Assembly (NCBI RefSeq): GCF_051401765.1 | Contig: NW_027480450.1 | Location: 1,488,001 to 1,552,000, forward strand | DNA from: Calliopsis andreniformis | Lineage: Eukaryota > Arthropoda > Insecta > Hymenoptera > Andrenidae | Length of the DNA stretch: 64,000 nt | Reading direction: 5' to 3' | Shown here: positions 51,391 through 63,825 of the stretch, one piece after another | Layout: each line of letters opens with the position of its first letter | Numbering within the stretch: position 1 is the stretch's first letter | The notes under the pieces: generated by a model | Seen by the model: only the letters and a program-made list of their open reading frames with translations | Database searches by the model: none | What the model was told of the DNA's origin: nothing | Translations under genes and position numbers: made by a program

Positions 51391-54300
51391 ATCTTCAATC
51401 CTCAATACTCAATCTTCAATCCTCAATCCTCAGTCCTCAATCCTCAATTCTGAATCCTCAGTACTCAACCTTCAACCCTCAACCCTCAGTCCTCAATACT
51501 CAACCATCAATCCTCAATTCTCAATACTCAATGGAATATCCAGAATTCTCAGGATTCAATACTCAAACCTCAATCCTCAACTATCAGCCCTCATCCTCCA
51601 TCCTCAATCCTCAATCCTCAATCCTCAATCTTCAATCCTCAATACTCAATCCTCAGTCATGGATACTCAATCTTCAATACTCATTCCTCAATCCTCTATA
51701 CTCAATCCTCAATCCTCAGTCCTCAATCCTCAATACTCAGCCGTCAATCCTCAATCCCCAATCCTCAATCCTCAATCCTCAATCCTCAATCCTCAATCCT
51801 CAATCCTCAATCCTCAGTCATGAATACTCAATCTTCAATACTCGATCCTCAATCCTCTATCCTCAATCCTCAGTCCTCAATACTCAATCGTCAATCCTCA
51901 ATCCCCAATCCTCAATCTTCAATCTTCAATACTCAGTCCTCAATCCTCAATCCTCAGTCATGAATAGTCAATCTTCAATACTCAATCCTCAATCCTCTAT
52001 CCTCAATCCTCAATCCCCAATCCTCAATCGTCAATCCTAAATCCCCAATCCTCAATCTTCAATCCTCAATCCTCAATCCTCAATCCTCCATCCTCAATCT
52101 TCATTCCTCAGTCCTCAATACTCAATCGTCAATCCTCAATCCCCAATCCTCAATCTTCAATCTTCAATACACAATCCTCAATCCTCAATCCTCAGTCATG
52201 AATACTCAATCTTCAATACTCAATCCTCAATCCTCTATCCTCAATCCTCAGTCCTCAATACTCAATCGTCAATCCTCAATCCCCAATCCTCAAGTTTCAA
52301 TCTTCAATACTCAACCTCAATCCTCAATCCTCAGTCATGAATAGTCAATCTTCAATACTCAATCCTCAATCCTCAATCCTCAACCATCATTCTTCAATCG
52401 TCAATACCCAATCCTCAATCTTCAATTCTCAATCCGCAATCCTAAATTCTCAATCCTCAATCCTCAATCCTCAATCCTCAATCCTCAATCCTCAATCCTC
52501 AGTCATGAATACTCAATCTTCAATACTCAATCCTCAATCCTCTATCCTCAATCCTCAGTCCTCAATACTCAATCGTCAATCCTCAATCCCCAATCCTCAA
52601 CCTTCATTCTTCAATACCCAATCCTCAATCCTCAATCCTCAGTCATGAATAGTCAATCTTCAATACTCAATCCTCAATCCTCTATCCTCAATCCTCAATC
52701 TTCAATCCTCAATCCTCAATCCTCAATCCTCCATCCTAAATCTTCAATCCTCAGTCCTCAATACTCAATCGTCAATCCTCAATCCTCAATCCTCAATCCT
52801 CAATCCTCAATCCTCAGTCATGAATACTCAATCTTCAATACTCAATCCTCAATCCTCTATCCTCAATCCTCAGTCCTCAATACTCAATCGTCAATCCTCA
52901 ATCCCCAATCCTCAACCTTCATTCTTCAATACCCAATCCTCAATCCTCAATCCTCAGTCATGAATAGTCAATCTTCAATACTCAATCCTCAATCCTCAAT
53001 CCTCAACCATCATTCTTCAATCGTCAATACCCAATCCTCAATCTTCAATCCTCAATCCGCAATCCTAAATTCTCAATCCTCAATCCTCAATCCTCAATCC
53101 TCAATCCTCAATCCTCAATCCTCAGTCATGAATACTCAATCTTCAATACTCAATCCTCAATCCTCTATCCTCAATCCTCAATCCCCAATCCTCAATCGTC
53201 AATCCTAAATCCCCGATCCTCAATCCTCAATCCTCAATGCTTAATCCCCAATCCTCAATCCTCAATCTTCAATCCTCAATACTCAATCTTCAATCCTCAG
53301 TCCTCAATCCTCAGTCCTCATTTCTCAACCCTCAACCGTCAATCCTCAGACCTCAAACATCAATACTCAACCCTCAGTCCTCGTCCTCAATCCTCAATCT
53401 TCAATCATCAATATTCAATATTCAACCCTCAATCCTCAATCCTCGTTCCTCAAACCTCAATCCTCAACCCTCAGTCCTCATCCCCAATTCTCAATTGTCA
53501 ATCCTCATTACTTAATCCTCAATCCTCAATTCTCAGTCCTTAATACTCAACCATCAATACTGAATTCTCAATACACAATAGAATATCCATAATTCGCAGG
53601 ATTCAATACTCAAACCTCACTCCTATACCCTCAGCCCTCATCCTCCATCCTCGATCCTCAGCCCTCGTCCTCAATCCTCAATAATCAATCCTCAACCCTC
53701 AATCCTCAATCCTCAATCATCAATCCTCAATCTTCAATACTCAATCCTCAATCCTCAATCCTCAATCCTCAGTCCTCAATCCTCAATCGTCAATCCTCAA
53801 TCCCCAATCCTCAATCTTCAATCCTCAATCCTCAATCCTCAATCCTCAATCCTCAACCTTCAATCCTCAATACTCAATCATCACTCCTCAATTCCCAATC
53901 CTCAATCCTTAATCCCCAATCCTCAATCCTCAATCTTCAATCCTCAATACTCAATCTTCAATCCTCAGTCCTCAATCCTCAATCCTCATTTCTCAACCCT
54001 CAACCCTCAATCCTCAGACCTCAAACATCAATACTCAACCCTCAGTCCTCGTCCTCAATCCACAACCCTCAATACTCAATCCTCAATGTTCAATCATCAA
54101 TATTCAATATTCAATCCTCAATCCTCAATCCTCAGTCCTCAATCCTCAGTCCTCAAACCTCAATCCTGAATCCTCAAACCTGAGTCCTCAATCGTCAGCC
54201 CCCAGTCCTCAACAATCAGTTGTCAATCCTCAATCCTCAATAGAATATCCTCAATTCACAGTTTTCAATACTCAATACCCTATCTGCAACCTTCAAATCT

Positions 54301-54400
54301 CTACCCACAAACATCAATTCTCGTCACTCAACACTCAACACTCAGTCCCCAATCCTCAATCTTCAATCCTCGATCCTCAGTCCTCAATCCTCAATCGTCA
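51391..54400 (+). repeat. Higher-order block H1, 3,010-bp period
   Basis: The string at 51,391 recurs at 54,401, 3,010 bp later. Landmarks 51,534 and 54,544 share that spacing, and 52,337 and 55,348 are 3,011 apart because H1 lost one T near 52,315. The second half (53,239-54,400) matches 9,234-10,416 in H0. Class a islands are at 51,534 and 53,581, the latter with TCCATAATTCG, which destroys the EcoRI core. It is non-coding. Confidence 0.85.
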
Positions 54401-56086
54401 ATCTTCAATCCTCAATACTCAATCTTCAATCCTCAATCCTCAGTCCTCAATCCTCAATTCTGAATCCTCAGTACTCAACCTTCAACCCTCAACCCTCAGT
54501 CCTCAATACTCAACCATCAATCCTCAATTCTCAATACTCAATGGAATATCCAGAACTCTCAAGATTCAATACTCAAACCTCAATCCTCAACTATCAGCCC
54601 TCATCCTCCATCCTCAATCCTCAATCCTCAATCCTCAATCTTCAATCCTCAATACTCAATCCTCAGTCATGGATACTCAATCTTCAATACTCATTCCTCA
54701 ATCCTCTATACTCAATCCTCAATCCTCAGTCCTCAATCCTCAATACTCAGCCGTCAATCCTCAATCCCCAATCCTCAATCCTCAATCGTCAATCCTCAAT
54801 CCTCAATCCTCAATCCTCAATCCTCAGTCATGAATACTCAATCTTCAATACTCGATCCTCAATCCTCTTTCCTCAATCCTCAGTCCTCAATACTCAATCG
54901 TCAATCCTCAATCCCCAATCCTCAATCTTCAATCTTCAATACTCAATCCTCAATCCTCAATCCTCAGTCATGAATAGTCAATCTTCAATACTCAATCCTC
55001 AATCCTCTATCCTCAATCCTCAATCCCCAATCCTCAATCGTCAATCCTAAATCCCCAATCCTCAATCTTCAATCCTCAATCCTCAATCCTCAATCCTCCA
55101 TCCTCAATCTTCATTCCTCAGTCCTCAATACTCAATCGTCAATCCTCAATCCCCAATCCTCAATCTTCAATCTTCAATACTCAATCCTCAATCCTCAATC
55201 CTCAGTCATGAATACTCAATCTTCAATACTCAATCCTCAATCCTCTATCCTCAATCCTCAGTCCTCAATACTCAATCGTCAATCCTCAATCCCCAATCCT
55301 CAAGTTTCAATCTTCAATACTCAATCCTCAATCCTCAATCCTCAGTCATGAATAGTCAATCTTCAATACTCAATCCTCAATCCTCAATCCTCAACCATCA
55401 TTCTTCAATCGTCAATACCCAATCCTCAATCTTCAATTCTCAATCCGCAATCCTAAATTCTCAATCCTCAATCCTCAATCCTCAATCCTCAATCCTCAAT
55501 CCTCAATCCTCAGTCATGAATACTCAATCTTCAATACTCAATCCTCAATCCTCTATCCTCAATCCTCAGTCCTCAATACTCAATCGTCAATCCTCAATCC
55601 CCAATCCTCAACCTTCATTCTTCAATACCCAATCCTCAATCCTCAATCCTCAGTCATGAATAGTCAATCTTCAATACTCAATCCTCAATCCTCTATCCTC
55701 AATCCTCAATCTTCAATCCTCAATCCTCAATCCTCAATCCTCCATCCTCAATCTTCAATCCTCAGTCCTCAATACTCAATCGTCAATCCTCAATCCCCAA
55801 TCCTCAATCTTCAATCTTCAATACTCAATCCTCAATCCTCAATCCTCAGTCATGAATACTCAATCTTCAATACTCAATCCTCAATCCTGTATCCTCAATC
55901 CTCAGTCCTCAATACTCAATCGTCAATCCTCAATCCCCAATCCTCAATTTTCAATCTTCAATACTCAATCCTCAATCCTCAATCCTCAGTCATGAATAGT
56001 CAATCTTCAATACTCAATCCTCAATCCTCAATCCTCAACCATCATTCTTCAATCGTCAATACCCAATCCTCAATCTTCAATCCTCA
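54401..56086 (+). repeat. Higher-order block H2 (truncated)
   Basis: H2 follows H1 until about 56,086. There a TCAATGC word leads into A-type sequence matching 3,022 onward (offset 53,065). It holds a class a island at 54,544 with a GAACTCTCAAG core instead of GAATTCTCAGG. It has TCATGA sub-units like those in H0 and H1. Confidence 0.82.
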
Positions 56087-59000
56087 ATGCTCAATCCTCA
56101 ATCCTCAATCCTCAACCTTCAATCCTCAATACTCAATCTTCAATCCTCAGTCCTCAATCCTCAATCCTCAATTCTCAATCCTCAACCCTCAATCCTCAGA
56201 CCTCAAACATCAATACTAAACCCTCAGTCCTCGTCCTCAACCCACAACCTTCAATACTCAATCCTCAACCTTCAATCATCAATATTCAATATTCAATCCT
56301 CAATCCTCAATCCTCAGTCCTCAATCCTCAGTCCTGAAACCTCAATCCTGAATCCTCAAACCTGAATCCTCAATCTTCAGCCCCCGTCCTCAACAATCAG
56401 TTGTCAACCCTCAATCCTCAATAGAATAACCTCAATTCACAGCTTTCAATACTCAATACTCTATCTGCAACCTTCAGATCTCTATCCACAAACATCCATT
56501 CTCGTCACTCAACCCTCAACACTCAGTCCCCAATCCTCAATCTTCAATCCTCGATCCTCAATCCTCAATCCTCAACCGTCAATCTTCAATCCTGGATATT
56601 GAATCTTCAATCCACAATCCTCAATCCCCAATCCTCAGCCCTCATCCTTCAATCCTCAATACCCAATCCTCAATCTTCAATCCTCAATCCTCAATCCTCA
56701 ATCCTCAATTCTCAATCCTCAATCCTCAGCCCTCAGTCCTCAATCCTCAGTCCTCAACCCTCAGCCCTCATTCTCAATCCTCAATCCTCAATCCTCAATC
56801 GTCAATATTCAATCCTCAATACTCAATCTTCAATCCTCAATACTCAATCCTCAATCCTCAATCCTCAATCCTCAGTCATCAATCGTCAATCTTCAATACT
56901 CAATCGTCAATCGTCAGTCCTCAATCCTCATTCCTCAATCCTCGTTCCTCAAACCTCAATCCTCAACCCTCAGTCCTCATCCTCAATTCTCAATTCTCAA
57001 TCTTCAATACTCACTCCTCAATCCTCAATTCCCAATCCTCAATACTCAACCATCAATACTCAATTCTCAATACACAATAGAATATCCTGAATTCGCAGGA
57101 TTCAATACTCAAACCTCAATCCTAAACCCTCAGCCCTCATCCTCCATCCTCGATCCTCAGCCCTCATCCTCAATCCTCAATACTCAATCCTCAATTCTCA
57201 ATCTTCAATCCTCAACACTCAATATTCAATCCTCAATCCTCGGTCCTCAAACCTCAATTCTGTATCCTCAACACTGAATTCTCAATCTTCAGCCCTCAGT
57301 CCTCAACAATCAGTTGTCAATCCTCAATTCTCAATAGAATATCCCCAATTCACAGTTTTCAATACTCAATACTCAATCTGCAATCTTCAAATCTCTATCC
57401 ACAAACATCAATTCTCATCGCTCATCCCTCAACACTCAGTCCCCAATGTTCAATACTCAATTCTCAATTCTCAATCTTCAAACCTCAATACTGAATCTTC
57501 AATCCTCAATCCTCAATCCTCAATCCTCAATCCTCAATCCTCAACCCTCAATCGTCAACCCTCATCTTTCAATCCTCAATACCCAATCCTCAATCTTCAA
57601 TCCTCAATCCTCAATCCTCAATTCCCAATCCTCAATACTCAACCATGAATCCTCAATTCTCAATACTCAATTGAATATCCTGAATTCACAGGATTCAATA
57701 CCCAAACATCAATCCTCATCCCTCAGCCCTCATTCTCCATCCTCTATCCTCAATCCTCAATCCTCAATCTTCAATCCCCAATACTCGATCTTCAACCTTC
57801 AATCCTGTATACTCAATCTTCAACCCTCAATCCCCAATACTCAATCTTCAATCCTCAATGCTCAATCCAAAATCACCAATCCTCAGTCCTCAATCCTCAA
57901 TCCTGAATCCTCAAACCTCGATCATCAATCGTCAGTCCTCGTCCTCAACCCTCAACCCTCAATACTCAATCATCAATACTCAATCTTCAACCCTCAATCC
58001 TCAATCCTCAATGCTCAATCCTCAATCCTCAATATTCAGCACACAACCCTCAACCATCAATCCTCAATACTCAACCATCAATCCTAAATTCTCAATACTC
58101 AATAGAACATCCTGAAATCTCATGGTTCAATACTCAATCCACAATATACAATAATCAAACCTCAATCCTCAAGCATAAATTCTCAACACTCAATCCTCAA
58201 CACTCAGTCCTCTCTCTTAAATCCTCCATCCTCAATCCTCAATCCTCAACCGTCAATCCTCAATCCTCAATCCTCAACCCTCAATCCTCAGTCCTCAAAC
58301 CTCAATGCTCAACCCTCAATCCTCAGTCCTCAAACCTCTATCCCGTATCCTCAACACTGAATCCCCAATCTTCAGACCTTAGTCCTCAAAAATCAATTGT
58401 CAATCCTCAATCCTGAATAGAATATCCTCAATTCACAGTTTTCAATACTCAATCCCCATCCTTCAATCTTCAAAACTCAATCCACAAACATCAATTCTCA
58501 TCACTCAACCCACAACACTCAGTCCCCAATCCTCAATCTACATTCCTCAATCTTCAATCCTCAATATTCATTCCTAAATCCTCAATCCTCTATTCTCAAT
58601 CCTCAATCCTCAATCCTCAATCTTCAAACCTCAGTCCCCAATCCTTAATCTTCAATCCTCAATCCTCAATCCTCAATCGTCAATCCTCAATCCTCAGTCC
58701 TCAATCCTCAATCCTCAATTCTCAACCCTCAACCCTCAATCCTCAGACCTCAAACATCAATACTCAACCCTCAGTCCTCGTCCTCAATCCACAACACTCA
58801 ATACTCAATCCTCAATCTTCAATCATCAATATTCAATATTCAATCCCCAATCCTCAATCCTCAGTCCTCAATCCTCAGTCTTCAAACCTCAATGCTGAAT
58901 CCTCAATCCTGAATCCTCAACCTTCTGCCCTCATTCCTCAACAATCAGTTGTCAATCCTCAATCCTGAATAGAATATCCTCAATTCACAGCTTTCAATAC

Positions 59001-59237
59001 TCAATACTCAATCTGTAATCTTCAAAACTCTATCCACAAGCATCAATTCTCATCACTCAACCCTCAACACTCAGTCCCCAATCCTCAATCTTCAATCCTC
59101 AATCCTCAATCCACAATCCTCTACACACAGCCCTCATCCTCAATCCTCAATCCTCAATCCTCAATCCTCAATCATCAATCCTCAATACTCAATCTTCAAT
59201 CCTCATTCCTCAATCCTCAATCCTCAATCCTCAATCC
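56087..59237 (+). repeat. Mosaic of A-, E- and P-type pieces
   Basis: About 56,087-56,690 matches A1 3,022-3,630 (56,599 to 3,535, offset 53,064). About 57,050-57,500 resembles the left part of E1 and E2, with a class a island at 57,080. About 57,640-58,900 matches the second part of P1 and P2 (57,858 to 16,160 and 21,727), with a class a island at 57,673 and the GAACATCC class b sister at 58,105. It is the most diverged P-type copy. The last 250 bp lead into D2. No gene is visible. Confidence 0.75.
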
Positions 59238-60198
59238 TAAGTCATTAATCCACAATCTTCAATACTCAATCCTCAATCCTCAATCCTCAGTGCTCAATCC
59301 TCAATACTCAACCATCAACCCTCAATTCTCAATACTCAATAGAAGATCCTGAATTCTCAGGATTCAAATCTCAATCCTCAATCCTCAACCCTCAGCCCTC
59401 ATTCTCAATCCTCAATCCGCAATACTCAATCCTCAATATTCAATCCTCAATACTAAATCTTCAATCCACAATCCTCAATCCTCAATCCTCAATCCTCTGT
59501 CATCAATCCTCAATCCTCAATACTCAATCGTCAATCCTCAGTCCTCAATACACAATCCTCAATCCTCGTTCCTCAAACTTCAATCCTCAACCCTCAGTCC
59601 TCATCCTCAATTCTCAATTCTCAATCCTCAATCCTCAATCCTCAATCTTGAATCCTCAATAAAAAATCTCCAATCCTAGATCATCAATCCCCAATACTCA
59701 ATCCTTAATCCTCAATCTTCAATCCTCAATTCCCAGTCCTCAATTTTCAATCCTCAATGCTCAATCCTCAATCCTCAAGCCTCAGTCCTCAATCCTCATT
59801 CCTCAATCCTCAAACGTCAATCTTCAAACCTGAATACTCAATCTTCAATCCTCAATCCTCAATCCTCAATCCTCAATAGAATATCCCCAATTCACAGTTT
59901 TCAATACTCAATACTCAATCTGCAATCTTCAAATCTCCATCCACAAGCATCAATTCTCATCACTCAACCCTCAACACTCAGTCCTCAATGTTCAATCCTC
60001 AATTCTCAATTCTCAATCTTCAATCATCAATACTGAATCTTCAATCCTCAATCCTCAATCCTCAATCCTCAATCCTCAATCCTCTACCCTCAATCCTCAA
60101 TCCACAATCATCAATCCTCAATCTTCAATACTCAATCCTCAATCCTCAATCCTCAATCCTCAATCCTCAATCCTCAGTCCTCAATCCTCAATCGTCAA
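59238..60198 (+). repeat. Higher-order block D2
   Basis: D2 is the second copy of D1 at offset 12,427, with the same order of variant words: TAAGTCATTAATCC, GAAGATCC island at 59,342, CAATAAAAAATC near 59,655 and a class c island near 59,878. Two extra consensus words are present near 60,075. After 60,198 the words differ from D1. Confidence 0.84.
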
Positions 60199-60857
60199 TC
60201 CTCAATCCCCAATCCTCAATCTTCAATCCTCAATGCTCAATCCTCAATCCTCAATCCTCAACCTTCAATCCTCAATACTCAATCTTCACTCCTCAATTCC
60301 CAATCCTCAATCCTTAATCCCCAATCCTCAGTCCTCAATCTTCAATCCTCAATACTCAATCTTCAATCCTCAGTCCTCAATCCTCAATCCTCAATTCTCA
60401 ATCCTCAACCTACAATCCTCAGACCTCAAACATCAATACTCAACCCCCAGTCCTCGTCCTCAACCCACAGCCCTCAATACTCAATCCTCAATCTTCAACC
60501 ATCAATATTCAATATTCAATCCTCAATCCTCAAACCTCAGTCCTCAATCCTCAGTCCTCAAACCTCAATCCTGAATCTTCAATCCTCAATCCTCAATCCT
60601 CAATCCTCAATCCTCAATCCTCAATCTTCAATCCTCAGTCCCCAATCCTTAATCTTCAATCCTCAATCCTCAATCCTCAATCGTCAATCCTCAATCCTCA
60701 ATCTTCAATCCTCAATGCTCAATCCTCAATCCACAATCCTCAATCCTCAATCCTCAACCCTCATTCTTCAATCCTCAATACCCAATCCTCAATCTTCAAT
60801 CCTCAATCCCCAATCGTCAATTCTCAATCCTCAATCCTCAGCCCTAAGTCCTCAATC
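60199..60857 (+). repeat. Mosaic segment between D2 and E2
   Basis: The segment is heptamer array with a TCAATGC word at about 60,233, like the A-type string at 3,022. A CAACCTACAATCC variant and a CTAAGTCC string near 60,844 match 47,781 and 49,701. The pieces are short and I could not assign one source block. There is no gene. Confidence 0.7.
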
Positions 60858-63747
60858 CTCAGCCCTCATCCTCAATCCTCAATACACAATCCTCAATCCT
60901 CAATCTTCAATCCTCAACACTCAATATTCAATCCTCAATCCTCGGTCCTCAAACCTCAATTCTGTATCCTCAACACTGAATTCTCAATCTTCAGCCCTCA
61001 GGCCTCAACAATCAGTTGTCAATCCTCAATCCTCAATAGAATATCCCCAATTCACAGCTTTCAATACTCAATACTCAATCTGCAATCTTCAAATCTCTAT
61101 CCACAAACATCAATCCTCATCACTCATCCCTCAACACTCAGTCCTCAATGTTCAATCCTCAATTCTCAATTCTCAATCTTCAAACCTCAATACTGAATCT
61201 TCAATCCTCAATCCTCAATCCTCAATCCTCAATCCTCAACCCCCAATCCTCAATCATCAATCATCAATCCTCAATCTTCAATACTCAATCCTCAATCCTC
61301 AATCCTCAATCCTCAGTCCTCAATACTCAATCGTCAATCCTCAATCCCCAATACTCAATCTTCAATCCTCAATCCTCAATCCTCAATCCTCAATCCACAA
61401 TCTTCAATCCTCAATACTCAATCTTCACTCGTCAATTCCCAATCCTCAATCCTTAATCCCCAATCCTCAATCCTCAATCTTCGACCCTCAATACTCAATC
61501 TTCAATCCTCAGTCCTCAATCCTCAATCCTCAATTCTTAATCCTCAACCCTCAATCCTCAGACCTCAAACATCAATACTCAACCCACAGTCCTCGTCCTC
61601 AAACCACAACCCTCAATACTCAATCCTCAATCTTCAATCATCAATATTCAATATTCAATCCTCAATCCTCAATCCTCAGTCCTCAATCCCCAGTCTTCAA
61701 ACCTCAATCCTGAATCCTCAAACCTGAATCCTCAATCTTCAGCCCCCAGTCCTAAACAATCAGTTGTCAATACTCAATCCTCAATAGAATAACCTCAATT
61801 CACAGTTTTCAATACTCAATACTCTATCTGCAATCTACAAATCTCTATGCACAAACATCAATTCTCGTCACGCAACCCTCAACACTGAGTCCCCAATCCT
61901 CAATCTTCAATCCTCGATCCTCAATCCTCAATCCACAATCGTCAACCTTCAATCCTGAATATTCAATCTTCAATCCACAATCCTCAATCCTCAATCCTCA
62001 TCCCTCATCCTTCAATCCTCAATACCCAATCCTCAATCTTAAATCCTCAATCCCCAATCGTCAATTCTCAATCCTCAATCCTCAGCCCTAAGTCCTCAAT
62101 CCTCAGTCCTCAGCCCTCAGCCCTCATCCTCAATCCTCAATACTCAATCCTCAATACGCAATCTTCAAATCTCTATCCACAAACATCAATTCTCATCACT
62201 CAACCCTCAACACTCAGTCCTCAATGTTCAATCCTCAATCCTCAATTCTCAATCTTGCATCCTCAATACTGAATCTTCAATCCTCAATCCTCAATCCTCA
62301 ATCCTCAATCCTCAATCCTCAATCTTCAATCCTCAGTCCCCAATCCTTAATCTTCAATCCTCAATCCGCAATCCTCAATCGTTAATCCTCAATCCTCAGC
62401 CCTCAGTTCCCAAACCTCAATTCTCAACCCTCAGACCTCATCCTCAATCCTCAATCCTCAATCCTCAATCCTCAATCTTCGACACTCAATACTCAATCTT
62501 CAACCCTCAATCCTCAGTCCTCAATCCTCAATTCTGAATCCTCAATACTCAATCTTCAACACTCAATCCTCAGTCCTCAATACTCGAAAATCAATCCTCA
62601 ATTCTCAATACTCAATCCTAAATCAACAATCCTCAATCTTCAATACTCAATCCTCAATCCTCAATCCTCAATACTCAATACTCAACCATCAATCCTCAGT
62701 TCTCAATACCCAATGGAATATCCTGAATTCTCAGGATTCGATACTCAAACCTCAATCCTCAACCCTCAGCCCTCATTCTCAATCCTCAATCCTCAATCCT
62801 CAGTCATCAATCCTCAATCTTCAATACTCAATCGTCAAACGTCAGTCCTCAATCCTCAATCCTCAATCCTCAATCCTCGTTCCTCAAACCTCAATCCTCA
62901 ACCCTCAGTCCTCATCCTCAATTCCCAATTCTCAATCTTCAATACTCAATCCTCAACCCTCAATTTTCAATACACAATAGAATATCCTGAATTCGCAGGA
63001 TTCAATACTCAAACCTCAATCCTCAACCCTCAGCCCTCATCCTCCATCCTCGATCCTCAGCCCTCATCCTCAATCCTCAATACACAATCCTCAATCCTCA
63101 ATCTTCAATCCTCAGTCATCAATCATCAATCCTCAATCTTCAATACTCAATCCTCAATCCTCAATCGTCAATCCTCAATCCTCAATCCTCAATCCTCAAT
63201 CATCAATCCTCAATCTTCAATAATCAGTTCTCAATCCTCAATCCTCAATCCTCAATACTCAACCATCAATCCTCAATTCTTCAATACTCAATAGAATATC
63301 CTGAATCCTCAAGATTCGATACTCAAACCTCAAACCTCAACCCTCAGCCCTCATTCTCAATCCTCAATCCTCAATCCTCAATCGTCAATATTCAATCCTC
63401 AATACTCAATCTTCAATCCTCAATACTCAATACTCAATCCTCAATCCTCAATCCTCAATCCTCAGTCATCAATCCTCAATCTTCAATACTCAATCGTCAA
63501 TCGTCAGTCCTCAATCCTCAATCCTCAATCCTCGTTCCTCAAACCTCAATCCTCAACCCTCAGGCCTCATCCTCAATTCTCAATTCTCAATTCTCAATCT
63601 TCAATACTCAATCCTCAATCCTCAATTCCCAATCCTCAATACTCAACCATCAATACTCAATTCTCAATACACAACAGAATATCCTGAATTCGCAGGATTC
63701 AATACTCAAACCTCAATCCTAAACCCTCTGCCCTCATCCTCCATCCT
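60858..63747 (+). repeat. Higher-order block E2
   Basis: E2 is the second copy of E1 in the same orientation. Islands at 62,716, 62,980, 63,294 and 63,677 correspond to 50,336, 50,600, 50,914 and 51,297. Near 63,575 it has one extra TTCTCAA word that E1 lacks, balanced by one word fewer shortly after. It leaves the common sequence at about 63,747. Confidence 0.85.
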
Positions 63748-63825
63748 CGATCCTCAGCCCTCATCCTCAATCCTCAATACTCAATCCTCAATCCTCAGTC
63801 TTCAATCCTCAACACTCAATATTCA

